Assembly (NCBI GenBank): GCA_015058185.1
Contig: SVCV01000004.1
Location: 1 to 39,023 of the forward strand
Reading direction: 5' to 3'
DNA length: 39,023 bases
DNA from: Clostridiales bacterium
GTDB lineage: Bacteria; Bacillota; Clostridia; Peptostreptococcales; Anaerovoracaceae
The notes under the pieces are model-generated. The model saw only the letters and a list, made by a program, of their open reading frames with translations, made no database searches and was not told the origin of the DNA. Made by a program: the position numbers and the translations under genes. Below, in pieces: positions 35,321 through 39,023 of the stretch; positions within the stretch are counted from its first letter, which is position 1, and each line of letters starts with the position of its first letter.

Positions 35321-37075
35321 TTATTTTTCAGGATTTACGTAAGTCAGCTCGCCGAAAGTCCAGGCTTCATGATCGGTATGAAGCAGTTCATGGGCTCTGT
35401 GGGACAAGGGTTTCTCCAAATATTCCTCGTACAGCTTCTGTACAGAGGGATTTTCGTGGGAGAACCGGAGGTTTGCCTTGTGGTCCAAACGGTACAGGGT
35501 GTTTCCACGGATACCGGCCAGTTCAGCACCTTCCTTGATGGGCTGTCCGCCGCCGCCTGCGCAGCCGCCGGGACAAGCCATGATCTCTACGAAATCGTAT
35601 TCCACTTCGCCGCGGCGAATGGCTTCGATCAGGTTTCTGGTATTCTTCAAGCCGCTGGCTACTGCAATTCGTACAGGAATACCGGCGATCTCATAAACCG
35701 CTTCGGTCCAACCCTGCTTCCATCCACGAATTTCCTTAAAGGCATCCGCCTTGGGATTTTCACCGGTGACCAGGAAGTATGCACTTCTGAGGGCGGCTTC
35801 CATAACACCTGCCTGTGCGCCGAAGATAACGGCTGCACCGGAACCGATGCCCAGGGGGCTGTCCAGAGCCTCTTCATCCAGCTCGTTGGGACGGATGTGA
35901 TCCGCCGCAAACATCCGGTTCATTTCTCTGGTGGTGAGAACGATGTCTACATCCGGATCGCCGCAGGCATCCCGGAATACGGGAACGGCACATTCGTGCT
36001 TCTTTGCAGTACAAGGCATAACGGATACGCAGAAGATCTTCTTGGGATCCACGCCGATCTTTTCCGCGAAATAGCTCTTGGTAACGGCACCGAACATCTG
36101 CTGAGGGGACTTGGCGGTAGACAGGTTTCCGACCATGTCGGGATATTCGGACTTCAGGAACCGTACCCAACCGGGGCAGCAGGAAGTGAACATGGGCCAC
36201 TTATGCTCATCTCTGTGAGTCAGGTGTTCTACCAGCTCGCTGCCTTCTTCCATAATGGTCAGGTCAGCAGCAAAGTTGGTATCGAATACATAGTCGAAGC
36301 CCAGCTTGCGCAGGCCGGCTGCCATTCTTTCGATGGTGGCCTTTTCCTGAGGCATACCGAAGGATTCGCCCCATGCAGCACGAACAGCGGGAGCTACCTG
36401 TACTACGGTAATGAGATCGGGATTGCAGATGGCTTCCATTACGGTAACCGTATCATCTCTTTCTCTCAGAGCGCCTACGGGACAGTGAGTAATACACTGA
36501 CCGCAGAGGGAGCAGTTGGATTCGTTCAGTTTCTTACCGCCGGATACACCTACGGTAATTCTGTCGCCGACACCAACGATGTCCCAAACATTCAGATTCT
36601 GGATCTTGTCGCAGACCTGTACGCAGCGCATGCACTTGATGCACTTTCCGGCTTCCCGGATCAGGGGCAGATCATAGTTCCAGCGAGCCTTGTGAACCTT
36701 CTGTTCGTAGGGCTGTCTGATGATGTTCAGATCATTGGCTAAGGACTGCAAAGCGCAGTTGCCGCTTCTTACGCAGGTGGGGCAATGGCAGTCATGTTCG
36801 GACAGCAGCAGCTGTACATTGATGCGGCGGGTTGCCCGAACTCTCTTGCTGTTGGTATGTACGACCATACCGTCAACAGCAGGGGTATTACAGGATGCGG
36901 CCAGCTTCCGGATGCCTTCGATCTCTACGAGGCACACCCGGCAGGCACCGATCTCGTTTAAGTCTTTCAGGTAGCAAAGGGTAGGAATGGGGATACCCGC
37001 TGCAGTAGCAGCTTCCAGAATCGTGCTGCCTTCTTTTACTTCAACTTGTACATTATCAATTGTCAGCCGAATCAT
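35321..37075 (-). CDS. hydA: [FeFe]-hydrogenase, group A, multi-cluster HydA-like
   Basis: H-cluster motifs TSCCPGW, MPCTAKKHE, EIMACPGGCAGGGGQP; N-terminal 2Fe-2S domain, HDCHCPTCVRSGNC, and two 4Fe-4S motifs CIKCMRCVQVC / CSLCGQCITHC. Confidence 0.96.
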   Translation of the reverse strand: MIRLTIDNVQVEVKEGSTILEAATAAGIPIPTLCYLKDLNEIGACRVCLVEIEGIRKLAASCNTPAVDGMVVHTNSKRVRATRRINVQLLLSEHDCHCPTCVRSGNCALQSLANDLNIIRQPYEQKVHKARWNYDLPLIREAGKCIKCMRCVQVCDKIQNLNVWDIVGVGDRITVGVSGGKKLNESNCSLCGQCITHCPVGALRERDDTVTVMEAICNPDLITVVQVAPAVRAAWGESFGMPQEKATIERMAAGLRKLGFDYVFDTNFAADLTIMEEGSELVEHLTHRDEHKWPMFTSCCPGWVRFLKSEYPDMVGNLSTAKSPQQMFGAVTKSYFAEKIGVDPKKIFCVSVMPCTAKKHECAVPVFRDACGDPDVDIVLTTREMNRMFAADHIRPNELDEEALDSPLGIGSGAAVIFGAQAGVMEAALRSAYFLVTGENPKADAFKEIRGWKQGWTEAVYEIAGIPVRIAVASGLKNTRNLIEAIRRGEVEYDFVEIMACPGGCAGGGGQPIKEGAELAGIRGNTLYRLDHKANLRFSHENPSVQKLYEEYLEKPLSHRAHELLHTDHEAWTFGELTYVNPEK

Positions 37076-38859
37076 GCGTCTCTCCCTCCTCTCAGAGCTC
37101 CAAATCCATAGTGATCGCAGCGCAGGCAGCGTCCGGCTTCCTGCATTGCTTCTTCATATACCAATCCGTTTTCAATACCATCGAAGTCTCTGGCACGGCT
37201 TCCGGCTTCTCTTTCGGTCATATTGCCTCGACCGCAGGGGATCCGGTCTTCGTGATAGGCGGGCGGGATCTCCACATCCACCTTGATCTCGTGGTGGAAG
37301 CCCAGTCTCTGGTCGATAGCCAGGGCGGCCTTCTTACCGGCTGCAATGGCCAGGATTACGGTTGCGGGACCGGATACGCAGTCGCCGCCGCTGACGGTGG
37401 GTCCGTTTACTACGGGAACACCGGGCTCAGCCAGCAGTTCTTTCTGAACGTCCTGACCGATGGCGGTAATGACATAATCCGCAGGGATCCGGAACTGTTT
37501 GGCTTCGGTGTCTACGGGAGAGGGACGGCCGCTGCGGTCTACAGGACCAACCATCTGACGCTTTACCCAAAGTGCCTTTACATTGTCTTCCTTGTCCGTT
37601 TCGATCTTGACAGGAGCGTGGAGGCACAGCATTTCGCAGCCTTCTGCGATGGAACCTTCGATTTCTTCAGGCAGTGCAGTCATGTCAGACTGACGACGAC
37701 GGTAGACGCAGGTGACCTTTTCCGCACCCAGTCTCTTGGCACTTCTGGTGATGTCCATAGCTACGTTGCCGCCGCCGACAACTACCACATGTTTGCCGGT
37801 GAAATCGGGCATTTCGCCGTCGCCGATGCCCTGGAGCATTTCAACGGCAGAGAGAACGCCTCTGGCGGTTTCGCCCTTGATGCCCAGTCTCTTACTGCTC
37901 TGTGCACCGATGGCCAGATATACGCTGTCGTATTCTTTTTCAAGCTGTTCCAGAGTGAAGTCCTTACCCATGGTCTGTTCCGTCCGGGCTTCAATGCCGG
38001 TGGACAGGATGTGGGCAATTTCTGCATCCAGAAGGTGACGGGGGAAACGATAGCTGGGAATGCCGTAACGCATCATACCGCCCAGCTTCTTCCGCTGCTC
38101 GAAAACGACTACCTGATGTCCCATGAGGGAGAGGTAGTAAGCCGCAGTCAGACCGGAGGGGCCGCCGCCTACAACGGCAACCTTCTTGCCGGTAGCGGGA
38201 GCCTTGGGAGCTGCGGGAACTTCGCCGGCATTGTCACAGGCAAAGCGCTTAAGAGCACGAATATTGATAGCATCGTCCAGCATATGACGACGGCAGCGCT
38301 TTTCGCAGGGATGTTCGCAGATGTAGCTGCAGGCGGTGGGGAAAGGATTGTCCTTCCGGATCAGCCGTACCGCATCTGCATAACGCTCGGCGCGAACCAA
38401 AGCGATGTAGCCGGGGATGTCCACGGAAGCGGGACAACGGGATACGCAGGGGATGGGCTTTCTTTCCTTCATAACGCAGCCGCGGCCCTGAGCGTGGGAA
38501 TCATAATCATCCCGGAAGGCCTTTACGCCCCGGAGAACCATGCTGGCAGCTTCTACACCGATGGCGCAGTCTGCGGAAGCAACGATGGCCTTGGCAGTAT
38601 TTTCGATCCGTTCGATGGTTTTGCTGTCTGCCTCCCCATCCAGAACCTTTGCAATAAGAAGTTCCAACTGAGCCAGACCTACGCGGCAGGGTACGCATTT
38701 GCCGCAAGTCTGTGCATGACAAAGCTGTAAGAATACAGATGCCATGGTTACAGGACATACGTCGGGAGGGCTTGCTGCAACTCTGCGTTCCAGGTCTCTG
38801 TAGATGCCCTCAACCACCGCTAACGCTTCGTCCTGAGCGGTAATTACAAACCTTTGCAT
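37072..38859 (-). CDS. GltD/NfnB-like NAD(P)-FAD oxidoreductase with N-terminal NuoF C-terminal-type 4Fe-4S domain
   Basis: CGKCVPCRVGLAQLELLIAKV (NuoF-type cluster), CVSRCPASVDIPGYIALVRAERYADAVRLIRKDNPFPTACSYICEHPCEKRC, VVGGGPSGLTAAYYLSLMGHQVVVFE, VVVGGGNVAMDITRSAKRLGAEKVTCVYRRR. Confidence 0.93.
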   Translation of the reverse strand: MQRFVITAQDEALAVVEGIYRDLERRVAASPPDVCPVTMASVFLQLCHAQTCGKCVPCRVGLAQLELLIAKVLDGEADSKTIERIENTAKAIVASADCAIGVEAASMVLRGVKAFRDDYDSHAQGRGCVMKERKPIPCVSRCPASVDIPGYIALVRAERYADAVRLIRKDNPFPTACSYICEHPCEKRCRRHMLDDAINIRALKRFACDNAGEVPAAPKAPATGKKVAVVGGGPSGLTAAYYLSLMGHQVVVFEQRKKLGGMMRYGIPSYRFPRHLLDAEIAHILSTGIEARTEQTMGKDFTLEQLEKEYDSVYLAIGAQSSKRLGIKGETARGVLSAVEMLQGIGDGEMPDFTGKHVVVVGGGNVAMDITRSAKRLGAEKVTCVYRRRQSDMTALPEEIEGSIAEGCEMLCLHAPVKIETDKEDNVKALWVKRQMVGPVDRSGRPSPVDTEAKQFRIPADYVITAIGQDVQKELLAEPGVPVVNGPTVSGGDCVSGPATVILAIAAGKKAALAIDQRLGFHHEIKVDVEIPPAYHEDRIPCGRGNMTEREAGSRARDFDGIENGLVYEEAMQEAGRCLRCDHYGFGALRGGRDA

Positions 38860-38892
38860 TTTCGTTTCTCCTTTTCCATATCGTGAATTTTA

Positions 38893-38905
38893 AATCGTGA
38901 CGATT
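38893..38905. promoter_or_regulatory. Palindromic operator candidate in hydrogenase operon leader
   Basis: AATCGT-G-ACGATT, perfect 6-bp arms; half-site ATCGTGA also at 38879-38885. Confidence 0.5.
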
Positions 38906-38922
38906 AAATTATATTAGTTGAA

Positions 38923-38951
38923 AGAATATCACAGAACAAAACTATTGTCAA
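38923..38951 (-). promoter_or_regulatory. Candidate hydrogenase operon promoter
   Basis: TTGACA (38951-38946) - 17 nt - TATTCT (38928-38923). Confidence 0.65.
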
Positions 38952-39023
38952 AATAATCTATAAATTAACAATTTACGCAAACAATTCGCACAATTCCCCG
39001 CAAGCCATTGGCAAAAAGATCGA

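Noticed and set aside
37060-38730. 556-aa plus-strand ORF
   Set aside because: Antisense to the GltD-like flavoprotein with well-conserved cofactor motifs.
38911-38937. Rex-type operator upstream of the hydrogenase operon
   Set aside because: TTGAAAGAATATCACAG only matches one half of the Rex consensus and overlaps the promoter -10; evidence too weak.

Overview
The window is a segment of an endospore-forming, low-GC-lineage Firmicute (Clostridia/Oscillospiraceae-like by gene content; taxonomy is inference). Most genes are on the minus strand. From left to right: a GntP-type permease fragment; an RNA methyltransferase, an MreB-like protein, a YbaK-type deacylase, NnrE, DinB, and two lipoproteins (DUF4358 and SGNH hydrolase); a T-box-controlled TrpB2-type tryptophan synthase beta chain; a compact type II fatty-acid synthesis operon (acpP-fabK-fabD-fabG-fabF-accB-fabZ-accC-accD-accA, then a hotdog thioesterase and an acyl-CoA ligase) with a divergent TetR regulator; a Liv-type ABC transporter operon ending in an amidase; a flavin reductase-rubredoxin fusion; thrC with tRNA-Ser(GGA) and tRNA-Glu(CTC); MATE; PC4-like; malQ; a zinc-ribbon membrane protein; cotJABC; and a two-gene [FeFe]-hydrogenase / GltD-like flavoprotein operon. 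The coding content is mostly familiar. The least explained signals are non-coding: two ~171-172 bp arrays of short, sequence-divergent hairpins separated by a short spacer word that switches orientation mid-array (27849-28020, 29966-30136); a palindrome-rich leader in front of the Liv operon; paired TetR-type operators in the FAS promoter; and strong intra-operon hairpins. No CRISPR array, transposase, prophage or recognisable defence system was seen. All calls come from reading the sequence and the supplied ORF translations; no database search was run.
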